Assembly: GCF_963975745.1 (NCBI RefSeq)
Contig: NZ_CAXBIB010000015.1
Coordinates: 29,750-93,749 of the forward strand
Direction of reading: 5' to 3'
Length of the DNA stretch: 64,000 nt
Source of the DNA: Parvibaculum sp963975745
Lineage (GTDB): Bacteria; Pseudomonadota; Alphaproteobacteria; Parvibaculales; Parvibaculaceae
The notes beneath the pieces were generated by a model. That model ran no database searches. It was not told where the DNA came from and saw nothing but the letters and a program-made list of their open reading frames with translations. Positions within the stretch are counted from its first letter, which is position 1. Every line of letters begins with the position of its first letter. This document shows positions 41,121-50,006 of the stretch, piece after piece. The position numbers and the translations under genes were made by a program.

Positions 41121-41137
41121 GTGGCCAGGCTGTTGCG

Positions 41138-42535
41138 CTAAAAGCCCAGCGCCAGCTGGACGAAGCTCGGCCGGGTGACGAGTCCCGCCGGTGCGCGGGG
41201 ACGGCGGATGCGGCGCGGACGCGGCGCGGGGGCCGGCGGTGCTGCGGTTTTTGCCGGTGCCGGTTTCGCTGCCGCCGGCCGGGGTTTGCGGCTGCGCGGC
41301 TTGCGGAGCTTCGCCACCAGATGACGGTCGGGGGAAAGACAGACCCGGTCGATGCGCCAGGCAACGGCGCGGACTTCCTCGCCCGGAACATGGAAGTCGA
41401 GTTCGTCCCATGACATCAGGATGCCGGTGTCGGCTGTCGGCATGGCGGCGTAAGCCGGCGCTTCTTCCGGGATTTCGGGCGCCGCCGGTTCGACCTGCAG
41501 TGTCATGGTCTCGTCCGGCGCCGTTTCGGCGGCCGGTTCCGGAGGTTCGGGCGTAGCCGCCTCGGCCTGCAATATCGCCATGTCTTGCGGCGCCGTATCG
41601 GTGACCGGTTCCGGCGCCGGCGTTTCCGCGGGCATGGCGATGGCGGATGGCTCTTCCTCGATCGGGTTGGTCAGCAGCAGAACATCCTCGTCGGCTGCGC
41701 CGTCGTCGCCGGGCGTCGCTTCCGGTTCGGCGGGCCGTTCGACGACGGGGCGGCGTTTCGGCGCGGTCCAGCCGGTCAGCTCGGCCAACGGAACGGGACG
41801 GCAGATATGGGCGCCCTGCGCGGCGGTGAAGCCGAGCGCGGGCAGAGCGGCCAGGGTCGTCTCGTCCTCGACGCCGACGGCGGTTGCCTCGAGGCCGCGC
41901 GAGGCGGCCAGGGCGACGCGGCGTCCGACAAAGCCGAGGCCGGCATGACGCAGACGGCCGGCGAACTGGATGATGGCGGTGCCGCCGATCTTGATCTCGT
42001 CGAAGCAGTCACGGTTGACGACATCGTCGGGGACGATGACCGCGCCGCCGCCATCGAGCGCGGTGCGGAAACCGAGGCGGCGCAATTCGCGGATGATGTC
42101 GCCGGCGGTTTCGCCATGACGGGCAAAGGCGCCTTCCGGCACTTCGAGCGTCAGCTGCGACGGGTCGATGCCGCGCTCGCCCAGGATGCCGTCGAGATCG
42201 CCAGGCAGGCGGCGGTCGGCGAGGTCGGCTGCGCCGAGATTGATCGAGAGCGGCCAGTCGCAGCCGGCCGCCTGCCATTCGACCATCGCATCGGCCGCGG
42301 CTGACGCGACGTAACGCGTCAGTTCGCCGCTGCGTTCGCGGCGTTCGAAGAAGGCGAGGAAGAGTCCGGGCGGCAAGAGACCGAAGTCGGGATGATTCCA
42401 GCGGATATAGGCTTCTGCGCCCAGCGCCGCGCCGGTTTCGAGCGCGATCTTCGGCTGGCAGACCAGAAAAAGATGGCGGGCCTCGAAAGCGAGGTCGATG
42501 TCGCGGTTGGTCAGGCGAAAGGAACTGCTGTACAT
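41138..42535 (-). CDS. Degenerate EAL-domain protein with long C-terminal extension
   Basis: 465 residues from ATG 42535. Residues about 10-265 follow the EAL fold order: EAYIRWNHPDFGLLPP (EAL altered to EAY), SINLGAADL, LTLEVPEGAF, ALDGGGAVIVPDD where active enzymes have LDDFG, DEIKIGG where they have K-I-D, and GVEDETTLAALPALGFTAAQG. Loss of the second Asp of DDFG and the Asp of KID predicts no c-di-GMP phosphodiesterase activity; it may be a c-di-GMP effector or protein-binding module. Residues 265-465 are acidic-Pro then basic-Pro/Ala low complexity (KLRKPRSRKPRPAAAKPAPAK), possibly nucleic-acid or envelope binding. It is divergent from the NUDIX gene. Confidence 0.82.
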   Translation of the reverse strand: MYSSSFRLTNRDIDLAFEARHLFLVCQPKIALETGAALGAEAYIRWNHPDFGLLPPGLFLAFFERRERSGELTRYVASAAADAMVEWQAAGCDWPLSINLGAADLADRRLPGDLDGILGERGIDPSQLTLEVPEGAFARHGETAGDIIRELRRLGFRTALDGGGAVIVPDDVVNRDCFDEIKIGGTAIIQFAGRLRHAGLGFVGRRVALAASRGLEATAVGVEDETTLAALPALGFTAAQGAHICRPVPLAELTGWTAPKRRPVVERPAEPEATPGDDGAADEDVLLLTNPIEEEPSAIAMPAETPAPEPVTDTAPQDMAILQAEAATPEPPEPAAETAPDETMTLQVEPAAPEIPEEAPAYAAMPTADTGILMSWDELDFHVPGEEVRAVAWRIDRVCLSPDRHLVAKLRKPRSRKPRPAAAKPAPAKTAAPPAPAPRPRRIRRPRAPAGLVTRPSFVQLALGF

Positions 42536-42682
42536 CTCATTCCCGGACGGTGCGCATTCTGCGTCATGTCCAGCCTCGCAGGGTGTATCTTTCCGAGTGC
42601 TTAACCGGCGCGGGCGAGCGGCCAACAAGGTCGCCAAAAGATAAAAACAATGCTTCGAATTGAAGCGAATGGGAGTGCGAAA

Positions 42683-43501
42683 ATGACCCAACCGGCAGCA
42701 AACGGGCTGATTCCGGCCGCGACGATCCTGCTTGTGCGCGACAGCGCGGAGGGGATCGAGGTTTTCATGGTGGTGCGGCATCACCAGATCGATTTTGCCA
42801 GCGGCGCGCTGGTCTTTCCCGGCGGCAAGGTGGACGCGCTGGACCGTGCCGAAGGCGTGCGCGGGCGCTTCGACGGCGGCGAGGGGCTGGACGACTGGGA
42901 ATTCTCGATGCGGGTGGCGGCCATCCGCGAGGCTTTCGAGGAGTCCTCGGTGCTGCTGGCGCGCGAGGAGCGGACCGGCAAGGTCGTCGACGCGGGGCGG
43001 CTGAAGGCGCTCGATCCCTATCGCGATCCGCTCAACCGGGGCGAGATCGGGATCGCCGATTTTCTCGAACGCGAGGGCTTGCGGCTGGCCGGCGACATGC
43101 TGACGCCGTTTGCGCACTGGATCACACCCAACATGATGCCGAAGCGTTTCGACACGCGCTTCTATGTGGCGGCGGCGCCGGAGGATCACCTGGCCGTGCA
43201 TGACGGGCACGAGTCGGTCGACTCGGTGTGGATCCGGCCCGAGATCGCGCTGAAGGAAGCCGAGGCCGGGACGCGGACCATCATCTTCCCGACACGGATG
43301 AATGTGGCCAAGCTCGGCTACAGCCCGAACGTCACGGCGGCGATCGAGGCGGCGCGGGGCGCGCCGGTGGTCACGGTCGAGCCGGTGGTGACCAAGAACG
43401 AGGCGGGCAAGCCGGTGCTGCGGATTCCGGCGGAGGCGGGCTATCCCGTCACCGAGGAACCGCTGGAAGCGGTGGCCAATGTGGCCAAGCCGAAGGCTTA
43501 G
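42683..43501 (+). CDS. NUDIX hydrolase-like protein
   Basis: 272 residues. NUDIX fold: IPAATILLVRDSAEGIEVFMVVRHHQIDF and box GGKVDALD...AAIREAFEESSVLL with the REAxEE Glu pair, but the insertion between the Gly and the REA is long (about 35 residues), as in the RNA-decapping-like NUDT19 group. The start at 42683 has GGGAG 8 nt upstream. The C-terminus continues 100 residues (TRTIIFPTRMNVAKLGYSPN). Substrate unknown; CoA or nucleoside diphosphate derivatives are typical. Confidence 0.85.
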   Translation: MTQPAANGLIPAATILLVRDSAEGIEVFMVVRHHQIDFASGALVFPGGKVDALDRAEGVRGRFDGGEGLDDWEFSMRVAAIREAFEESSVLLAREERTGKVVDAGRLKALDPYRDPLNRGEIGIADFLEREGLRLAGDMLTPFAHWITPNMMPKRFDTRFYVAAAPEDHLAVHDGHESVDSVWIRPEIALKEAEAGTRTIIFPTRMNVAKLGYSPNVTAAIEAARGAPVVTVEPVVTKNEAGKPVLRIPAEAGYPVTEEPLEAVANVAKPKA

Positions 43502-43521
43502 GGTTTTCGCTCGTCACTGAC

Positions 43522-43557
43522 CTTCCACCCTCCCCCAAGGGGTGGGTGGGAAGAAAA
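43522..43557. repeat. Double-hairpin repeat, copy B (second hairpin only)
   Basis: CTTCCACCCTCCCC-CAA-GGGGTGGGTGGGAAG is a nearly perfect inverted repeat (one bulge, one mismatch). The core CCTCCCCCAAGGGG..GGGTGGGAAGAAA is repeated in copies A and C. It lies between the converging NUDIX and nadK stops. Confidence 0.65.
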
Positions 43558-43572
43558 GGAATCGTCAGGACT

Positions 43573-44340
43573 TCAGTACAAGAACTGTTCGGTCAGGATG
43601 CGTTCGTCGAGCGAGTGGTCGGCATCGAAGAGCATCAGCAAGTCGATCGAGGCATCTTCCTCGACCTCGACGTCGCGCACCGAACGGAATTCGGTGTGGT
43701 CGGCGACGGCGCTGACCGGCCGCTTGTCGGCCTCGAGAATCTCGAAGCGGACCTTCGCGCGATGCGAGAGCAGGGCGCCGCGCCAGCGCCGCGGGCGGAA
43801 GGCGCTGATCGGCGTCAGCGCCAGCAGCGCCGCGTCGATCGGGACGATCGGGCCCTGGGCCGAGAGGTTGTAGGCGGTGGAGCCCGCCGGCGTCGCCACC
43901 AGAACGCCGTCGCAGATCAGTTCCTCCATGCGCGTCTTGCCGTCGATCGAGATGCGGATCTTGGCCGCCTGAAAGGTTTCGCGCAGCAGCGAGACTTCGT
44001 TGATGGCCAGCGCCTCGCGCTTCTCGCCCGAGGCGAGCGTCGCCTTCATGCGCAGCGGGTGCAGCGTGGCAAGCTCGGCGGCCTCGAGCCGTTCATGCAG
44101 ATCGTTGTCGCGATATTCATTCATCAGGAAGCCGACCGAGCCGCGGTTCATGCCGTAGATCGGAAGGCGGCGCGCCATATGCGCGTGCAGCGTCTGCAGC
44201 ATCAGTCCGTCGCCGCCCAGCGCGACGATGACATCGGCCTTGTCGGGGGAGACGTCGCCATAGCGGGCGGCCAGCGCCCGGCGTGCGGCCTGGGCCTCGG
44301 GCATGTCGGTCGCCACGAAGGCGATCTTTTCGAATTTCAT
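43573..44340 (-). CDS. nadK: NAD kinase
   Basis: 255 residues from ATG 44340. NAD kinase signatures: VIVALGGDGLMLQTLH (GGDG), GMNRGSVGFLMNE, ALAINEVSLLRETFQAA, ELICDGVLVATPAGSTAYNLSAQGPIVPI. It phosphorylates NAD to NADP in the cytoplasm. The longer open frame to 44409 is not needed; the ATG at 44340 matches the family N-terminus (KFEKIAFVATD). Divergent from cutA across 67 nt. Confidence 0.93.
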   Translation of the reverse strand: MKFEKIAFVATDMPEAQAARRALAARYGDVSPDKADVIVALGGDGLMLQTLHAHMARRLPIYGMNRGSVGFLMNEYRDNDLHERLEAAELATLHPLRMKATLASGEKREALAINEVSLLRETFQAAKIRISIDGKTRMEELICDGVLVATPAGSTAYNLSAQGPIVPIDAALLALTPISAFRPRRWRGALLSHRAKVRFEILEADKRPVSAVADHTEFRSVRDVEVEEDASIDLLMLFDADHSLDERILTEQFLY

Positions 44341-44407
44341 CGCGCTATCCCGGAGGCTTTTGTCCGATGAGGCGGCATAATGGCCGCAGAGACAAGGAGG
44401 TAAGCCC

Positions 44408-44746
44408 ATGAGCGCCGATACGCAAGAAGGAGAATTCGTCTTTGTCTACACGACGCTGCCATCGGCGGCGGCGGCCGAGACGCTGGGCCGGGCGCTGGTG
44501 GAGGCGCGGCTGGCGGCCTGCGTCAACATCCATCCGGGACTGCGGCCGGTCTATGAATGGGGCGAGGAGGTGGTGGTGGAGGACGAGGCGGCGGTCTTCA
44601 TCAAGACGCGGGCCGTGCTGGCCGACGCGGTGATGGCGACGGCACGCAAGCTGCACCCCTATGAAGTGCCGGCGCTGCTGGTGCTGCCGATCCTTCAGGG
44701 CAATGCGGATTATCTCGACTGGGCGCGGCGGCAGACGAAGGGGTGA
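44408..44746 (+). CDS. cutA: CutA1 divalent-cation tolerance protein
   Basis: 112 residues, standard for the trimeric CutA1 family: FVYTTLPSAAAAETLGRALVEARLAACVNI, VYEWGEEVVVEDEAAVFIKTR, and HPYEVPALLVLPILQGNADYLDWA. It is a small trimeric protein implicated in metal tolerance, exact role unclear. AAGGAGGTAAGCCC precedes the ATG. A perfect terminator hairpin begins 62 nt past the stop. Confidence 0.95.
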   Translation: MSADTQEGEFVFVYTTLPSAAAAETLGRALVEARLAACVNIHPGLRPVYEWGEEVVVEDEAAVFIKTRAVLADAVMATARKLHPYEVPALLVLPILQGNADYLDWARRQTKG

Positions 44747-44808
44747 GGGGAAGTGCAGCGTGGTGAATCCGGTTATGCGCTGAGATTCGACGCTTACGTT
44801 CGGGGTTC

Positions 44809-44831
44809 AAAAAGGTCCATCGGACCTTTTT
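44809..44831. terminator. Bidirectional terminator between cutA and moaA
   Basis: AAAAAGGTCC (44809-44818), loop ATC, GGACCTTTTT (44822-44831): a perfect 10-bp stem with T runs on both strands, so it can end both cutA (+) and moaA (minus). Confidence 0.9.
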
Positions 44832-44860
44832 GTTCGCTTTGCGAAACACCCCTCACCCCC

Positions 44861-44918
44861 AAAATTTGCCTTGCAAATTTTGACCCTCCCCCAAGGGGCG
44901 GGTGGGAAGAAAGGACTG
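44861..44918. repeat. Double-hairpin repeat, copy C
   Basis: AAAATTTGC (44861-44869) / GCAAATTTT (44873-44881) is a perfect 9-bp hairpin, directly followed by the CCCTCCCCCAAGGGGCGGGTGGGAAGAAAG hairpin block shared with copies A and B. It is in the cutA-moaA convergent gap. Confidence 0.65.
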
Positions 44919-44929
44919 CGGCGGAATCT

Positions 44930-45958
44930 TCAGCCGCCGGTCAGCGACATGTGGCGGGCAACGGCCGGGCCGCGATGGTCGCGGTCGATGACGAAGTCGT
45001 GGCCTTTCGGCTTGCGGGAGATCGCCTCGTCGATGGCGGCGCCGAGCAGATCGTCGGCGGTGCTGGCGCGGACCGGCGCGCGCAGATCGGCGGCGTCTTC
45101 CTGGCCGAGGCACATATAGAGCGTGCCGGTGCAGGTCAGGCGGACGCGGTTGCAGCTCTCGCAGAAATTGTGGCTGAGCGGCGTGATCAGGCCGAGGCGG
45201 CCGCCCGTTTCCCTGACGCGGAGATAGCGTGCGGGGCCGCCGGTGCGGAAATCCGTTTCGTCGAGCGTCCAGCGCGCGGCCAGCGTGCGGCGGACTTGCG
45301 AGAGCGGCAGGTATTGATCGGTACGGTCGCCGTCGATGTCGCCCATCGGCATGGTTTCGATCAGCGTGATGTCGTGGCCTTCCCCATGCGCCCATTCGAT
45401 CAGCGCGGGGATTTCGGCCTCGTTGACACCTTTCAGGGCGACCGTATTGATCTTGATCTTCAGGCCGGCGCGCCTTGCGGCCTCGGTGCCGTCAAGCACC
45501 TGGGGCAGGCGGCCCCAGCGGGTGATGTCGGCGAAGAGATCGGGCTTCAGCGTGTCGAGCGAGACGTTGATGCGGCGGATGCCGGCGGCGTGGAGATCGT
45601 CCGCGTAGCGCGCCAGCTGGCTGCCATTGGTGGTCAGGGTCAGTTCGTCGAGCGCGCCGGTTTCGAGATGGCGGCCGAGGGCGCGGATCAGCGTCATCAC
45701 ATCGCGGCGGACCAGCGGCTCGCCGCCGGTCAGGCGGAGCTTGCGGACGCCCTTGTGGATGAAGGCCGAACAGACGCGGTCGAGTTCTTCCAGCGTCAGC
45801 AATTCGGGCTTCGGCAGGAAGTTCATGTGCTCCGACATGCAATAGACACAGCGGAAGTCGCAGCGGTCGGTCACCGAGACGCGCAGATAGGTGACTGCCC
45901 GGCCGAAGGGGTCGATCATCGGCGGTGCGGCCGGGGAAAGAGGGCGGTCGAGGTCCAT
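44930..45958 (-). CDS. moaA: GTP 3',8-cyclase MoaA
   Basis: 342 residues from ATG 45958. Radical-SAM cluster motif C33-x3-C37-x2-C40 in TDRCDFRCVYCM, with GGEPLVRRDV and NVSLDTLKPDLF of the SAM-binding barrel. The C-terminal second cluster motif is in CESCNRVRLTCTGTLYMCL, and the protein ends in the catalytic GG (LTGG). It starts molybdenum-cofactor synthesis by converting GTP to a cyclic pyranopterin precursor. A MoCo-using oxidase subunit lies at 50-52 kb. The longer frame from 46612 is the shadow of glpK. Confidence 0.95.
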   Translation of the reverse strand: MDLDRPLSPAAPPMIDPFGRAVTYLRVSVTDRCDFRCVYCMSEHMNFLPKPELLTLEELDRVCSAFIHKGVRKLRLTGGEPLVRRDVMTLIRALGRHLETGALDELTLTTNGSQLARYADDLHAAGIRRINVSLDTLKPDLFADITRWGRLPQVLDGTEAARRAGLKIKINTVALKGVNEAEIPALIEWAHGEGHDITLIETMPMGDIDGDRTDQYLPLSQVRRTLAARWTLDETDFRTGGPARYLRVRETGGRLGLITPLSHNFCESCNRVRLTCTGTLYMCLGQEDAADLRAPVRASTADDLLGAAIDEAISRKPKGHDFVIDRDHRGPAVARHMSLTGG

Positions 45959-46069
45959 GACCGGAATATAGCATCGGGTCAGTCGGATTTCGCCCCCTGA
46001 ATGCAAGGGGTTTTGCGGGGTCGCCGGGCGGGGTAGCCTCCCGGTCCGGAAGATCAAGGGGAGCGGCCG

Positions 46070-47572
46070 ATGGTGGCGGAAGACGTGCGTTACATTCTGT
46101 CGATCGATCAGGGGACGACCAGCACCAGGGCGCTGCTCTTCGATGCGTCGGGCTCGCCGATGCGGGTCCGGCAGAAGGAATTGCGGCAGATATTTCCGCA
46201 GGACGGCTGGGTGGAGCATGACGCGGCCGAAATCTGGGCGGCGGTGCTGGAGGTCTGCCGCGGCGTGCTGACGGGCGGCACGACGGCGGCCAATATCGCG
46301 GCCATCGGGATCACCAACCAGCGCGAGACGACGGTGCTGTGGGAGCGCGCGACCGGTAAACCGCTCTACAACGCCATTGTCTGGCAGGACCGGCGGACCG
46401 CGGCGCTCTGTGCCAAGCTCAAAGGCGAGGGCAAGGAGCCGGTCGTGCAGGCCAAGACCGGGCTGCTGCTCGACCCTTATTTCTCCGGCACCAAGCTCGC
46501 CTGGCTGCTCGACAATGTGCCGGAGGCGCGCAAACGCGCGGCCAAGGGCGAGCTTTGCTTCGGCACCATCGACTCGTGGCTGATCTTCAACCTGACCGGC
46601 GGCAAGCGCCATGTGACCGACGCGACCAATGCCTCGCGGACGCTGCTCTTCAACATCGACAGGCAGGACTGGGACGCCGAAATCCTCGGCTGGTTCGATG
46701 TTCCCAAAGCAGTGCTGCCGGAGGTGCTCGACTGCTGCGCCGATTTCGGCGTGACGGCGAAGGATCTCTTCGGTGCCGAAATTCCGGTGGCGGGGGTCGC
46801 GGGCGACCAGCAGGCGGCGACGGTGGGGCAGGCGTGCTTCGAGCCGGGGCTGATGAAGTCAACCTATGGCACAGGCTGTTTCGCGGTGGTCAACACCGGC
46901 GCGCGGCGCGTCGAGAGCCAGAACCGGCTGCTCGGCACGGTCGCTTACCGGATCGGCGGCAAGACGACCTATGCGCTGGAAGGCTCGATCTTCATGGCCG
47001 GCGCCATCGTGCAGTGGCTCAGGGACGAGATGAAGCTGGTCGACAGTTCGGCCGAGAGCGAGGAGATGGCGCGCGAGGCCAATCACAACAGCCAGGCCGT
47101 GCTGGTGCCGGCCTTCACCGGGCTCGGCGCGCCCTATTGGGAGCCCGATGTGCGGGCGGCGCTGTTCGGCATGACGCGCGACACGGGCGCCAAGGAAGTG
47201 GTGCGGGCGGCGCTTGAAAGCGTGTCGTTCCAGACGCGCGACCTGATGGACGCGATGGGGGCCGACATGACGGCGGCAGGACTGACAAGTCCGCAGGCGC
47301 TCAGGGTCGATGGCGGGATGGTGGCCAACAACTGGTTCATGCAGAACCTGACCGACATTATCGGGCGGCCGGTGGAGCGGCCGGAAGTGACCGAGACGAC
47401 GGCGCTGGGGGCTGCCTATCTGGCGGGCATGCAGGTGGGTTTTTACGGCGACATGGAAGATGTGGCGCAGCACTGGCGGCGCGAACGCGGCTTCGAGCCG
47501 GAGATGGCCGAGAGCGAGCGGGCGGAGCGCTACGGGCGGTGGCAGGCCAGTGTGAAGCGGGTGATCGGGTGA
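46070..47572 (+). CDS. glpK: Glycerol kinase
   Basis: 500 residues, typical GlpK. FGGY-family motifs: YILSIDQGTTSTRALLFD, GITNQRETTVLWERATG, VWQDRRTA, GTIDSWLIFNLTGG, ALRVDGGMVANNWFMQ and an ATP-binding GLGAPYW segment. It phosphorylates glycerol to glycerol-3-phosphate. glpD and glpF are not adjacent, so the gene stands alone between moaA and an FAD-oxidase gene. The start at 46070 follows GGGGAGCGGCCG. Confidence 0.95.
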   Translation: MVAEDVRYILSIDQGTTSTRALLFDASGSPMRVRQKELRQIFPQDGWVEHDAAEIWAAVLEVCRGVLTGGTTAANIAAIGITNQRETTVLWERATGKPLYNAIVWQDRRTAALCAKLKGEGKEPVVQAKTGLLLDPYFSGTKLAWLLDNVPEARKRAAKGELCFGTIDSWLIFNLTGGKRHVTDATNASRTLLFNIDRQDWDAEILGWFDVPKAVLPEVLDCCADFGVTAKDLFGAEIPVAGVAGDQQAATVGQACFEPGLMKSTYGTGCFAVVNTGARRVESQNRLLGTVAYRIGGKTTYALEGSIFMAGAIVQWLRDEMKLVDSSAESEEMAREANHNSQAVLVPAFTGLGAPYWEPDVRAALFGMTRDTGAKEVVRAALESVSFQTRDLMDAMGADMTAAGLTSPQALRVDGGMVANNWFMQNLTDIIGRPVERPEVTETTALGAAYLAGMQVGFYGDMEDVAQHWRRERGFEPEMAESERAERYGRWQASVKRVIG

Positions 47573-47634
47573 GGCGCGCGGCGGCCGCTTTCGCGCTATA
47601 GTCCTGCGCAAGAACGTGATCCCGGGAGGATGAC

Positions 47635-49044
47635 ATGGCTTCGGATGAACTCATTCAAAAGCTGACTTCGGCGCTGGGCCCGCAGGGCGTGCTGACGGGG
47701 AAGGACGCCGAGGAGAAGGCGCAGGGCGGCTGGAGCAAGCTTGGCGTGCCGGCGGCGGTGCTCAGGCCCGCATCGACCGAGGACGTGTCGAAGGCGTTGA
47801 AGCTTTGCCATGCGGCCGGTGAAGCCGTGGTGCCGTGGGGCGGCAAGACGGGGCTTGTCGAGGGCGGCGAGGCGCAGGGACATATCGCGCTGTCGCTCGA
47901 ACGCATGAACAGGATCGAGGAGATCGACGCTGTCGGCGGGACGATGAGCGTCGAGGCGGGCTGCGTGTTGCAGACGGTCTGCGAGGCGGCGGACGCGAAG
48001 GGCCTGATGTTTCCGCTCGATCTCGGCGCGCGCGGCTCGGCGACCATCGGCGGGAATATCTCGACCAATGCGGGTGGCAACCGCGTGATCCGCTACGGGA
48101 TGACGCGCGACATGGTGCTGGGGCTCGAGGTTGTGCTGGCGGACGGCACGGTGATGACCTCGATGAACAAGCTGATCAAGAACAATGCCGGTTACGACCT
48201 CAAGCAGATGTTCATCGGCTCGGAAGGGACGCTCGGCGTCGTGACGCGGGCGGTGCTCAGGCTGCGGCCGAAGCCGTCGTCGCAGGATACGGGGTTTGTC
48301 GCGGTCGAGAGTTTCGAGGCGCTGCCGAAATTCCTGCGGCATATGGAGCGGGCGCTGGGCGGGGCCTTGTCGGCCTTCGAGGTGATGTGGGAGGATTTCT
48401 ACAAGCTCGTCACCAGTGAGCCTGCCAAGGGGCGACCGGTGATCGCGCATGGGCATCCCTATTATGTGCTGGTCGAGTCGCTGGGCGGCGACCAGGAAGC
48501 CGACAGCGCGCGCTTCGAGGCCGCGATGATGGCGGCGCTGGAAGAGGGCATGATTTCCGATGCCGTGATCGCCAAGAGCCAGGCCGAGCGCGATGCGATG
48601 TGGGCCTTGCGCGACGATGTGGGGCAGGTGGTGCACACCTATCCGATGTTCACCTTCGACGTCAGCCTCAAGATCGCCGACATGGAGAGCTATATCGGCG
48701 AGGTGAAGAATGCGCTGGCGGCGAAATGGACCGGCAGTTCGCTGATGGTGTTCGGGCATCTGGGCGACGGCAATCTGCATGTCATTCCGGGGCGCTTTCC
48801 GGATGCGGGCCCCGAGACGCGGCGCGGCGTCGAGGCGATCGTCTATGGCGAGTTGCGCGAGCGGGACGGATCGGTTTCGGCCGAACACGGGATCGGGCTC
48901 GAGAAACGGCCTTATCTCGACTGGTCGCGCAGCGCGGAAGAAGTGGCGCTGATGCGGCTCTTGAAGCGCACGCTCGATCCGAAGAACATCCTCAATCCCG
49001 GAAAGGTGCTGGCGCCGGTTCCACAGGCGAAGGCGGCGGAATAG
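47635..49044 (+). CDS. FAD-binding oxidase (GlcD/D-lactate dehydrogenase-like)
   Basis: 469 residues. PCMH-type FAD domain: VSKALKLCHAAGEAVVPWGGKTGLVEGG, DLGARGSATIGGNISTNAGGNRVIRYGMTRDMVLGLEVVLADGT; C-terminal oxidase domain with GHLGDGNLHV, EHGIGLEKRPYL and DPKNILNPGKV. The family oxidises 2-hydroxy acids (glycolate, D-lactate, D-2-hydroxyglutarate) to 2-oxo acids. Substrate not determinable. GGGAGG precedes the start. It is followed by the class II aldolase gene in the same orientation. Confidence 0.9.
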   Translation: MASDELIQKLTSALGPQGVLTGKDAEEKAQGGWSKLGVPAAVLRPASTEDVSKALKLCHAAGEAVVPWGGKTGLVEGGEAQGHIALSLERMNRIEEIDAVGGTMSVEAGCVLQTVCEAADAKGLMFPLDLGARGSATIGGNISTNAGGNRVIRYGMTRDMVLGLEVVLADGTVMTSMNKLIKNNAGYDLKQMFIGSEGTLGVVTRAVLRLRPKPSSQDTGFVAVESFEALPKFLRHMERALGGALSAFEVMWEDFYKLVTSEPAKGRPVIAHGHPYYVLVESLGGDQEADSARFEAAMMAALEEGMISDAVIAKSQAERDAMWALRDDVGQVVHTYPMFTFDVSLKIADMESYIGEVKNALAAKWTGSSLMVFGHLGDGNLHVIPGRFPDAGPETRRGVEAIVYGELRERDGSVSAEHGIGLEKRPYLDWSRSAEEVALMRLLKRTLDPKNILNPGKVLAPVPQAKAAE

Positions 49045-49132
49045 GGTCGCGTTTGCGGAGTGCCGCCTTGCATGGCAGACTGACCGGAACAGAGAATCCG
49101 GTTTTTCAAGCATGCGAAGGAAGGCGGGCCCC

Positions 49133-49909
49133 ATGTCGGTGGCGGAAGATTTCAGTGGCGCTTCGGTGCGCAAGCAGGTGTCGGCGGAGGAATGGCAGGT
49201 GCGCGTCGATCTTGCCGCGACCTACCGGCTTGTCGCGCATTACGGCTGGAGCGACCTCATCTACACGCATATTTCGGCGCGCGTGCCGGGGCCCGAACAT
49301 CACTTCCTGATCAATCCCTATGGCATGAGCTTCGACGAGATCACCGCGTCGAGCCTCGTCAAGGTCGATCTCGACGGCAATATCGTCATGCCGACCGATT
49401 ATGCGGTCAATCCGGCGGGCTTCACCATTCACAGCGCGGTGCATATGTCGGTGCCGGATGCCAATGCGGTGATCCATACGCATTCGGATGACGGCGTCGC
49501 GGTGTCGGCGCAGGCGGACGGGCTGTTGCCGCTCAGCCAGACCGCGATGATCGTGCTCGAAGACCTCGCCTATCACGATTACGAGGGCATTGCGCTCGAA
49601 CATGACGAGCGCGAGCGGCTGGTGCGCGATCTCGGCAACAAGCATTGCATGATCCTGCGCAATCACGGGTTGCTGGCGGCGGGCGCGAGTTGTCCCGACG
49701 CTTTCCTCAGGCTTTATTTCCTGGAGCGGGCCTGCACGATGCAGGTGCGCGCGCTTTCGGGCGGCGTCAAGCTCACCATGCCGAACCAGGGCGTGCCGGA
49801 GAAGACCGCCGAGCAGGGCATGTTCCACAAGAAGCACGGCATCGGCAATCTCGCCTGGCCGGCGCTGCTGCGCACGCTCGACCGGATCGATCCGTCCTAC
49901 CGGCACTGA
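49133..49909 (+). CDS. Class II aldolase/adducin family protein
   Basis: 258 residues from ATG 49133 (AAGGAAGG upstream; another ATG at 49112 is in frame). Metal-binding pattern: HYGWSDLIYTHISARVPGPEHHFLINPYGMSFDEITASSLVKVD, IHSAVHMSVPDANAVIHTHSDDGVAVSA, and HCMILRNHGLLAAG. Family members are zinc-dependent sugar-phosphate aldolases or dehydratases and, in this subgroup, of unknown role. It precedes the CoxL-like gene by 97 nt and may share an operon with it and the FAD oxidase. Confidence 0.87.
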   Translation: MSVAEDFSGASVRKQVSAEEWQVRVDLAATYRLVAHYGWSDLIYTHISARVPGPEHHFLINPYGMSFDEITASSLVKVDLDGNIVMPTDYAVNPAGFTIHSAVHMSVPDANAVIHTHSDDGVAVSAQADGLLPLSQTAMIVLEDLAYHDYEGIALEHDERERLVRDLGNKHCMILRNHGLLAAGASCPDAFLRLYFLERACTMQVRALSGGVKLTMPNQGVPEKTAEQGMFHKKHGIGNLAWPALLRTLDRIDPSYRH

Positions 49910-50006
49910 CCCGGCCCGCGCGCGCATTGGCGAATTTCATTTGCGGGGCTGATGCCGGCAGGCCATCGGCGCCGCTTCATCAATCGGTATCAGAAGAGGT
50001 CCGTTC

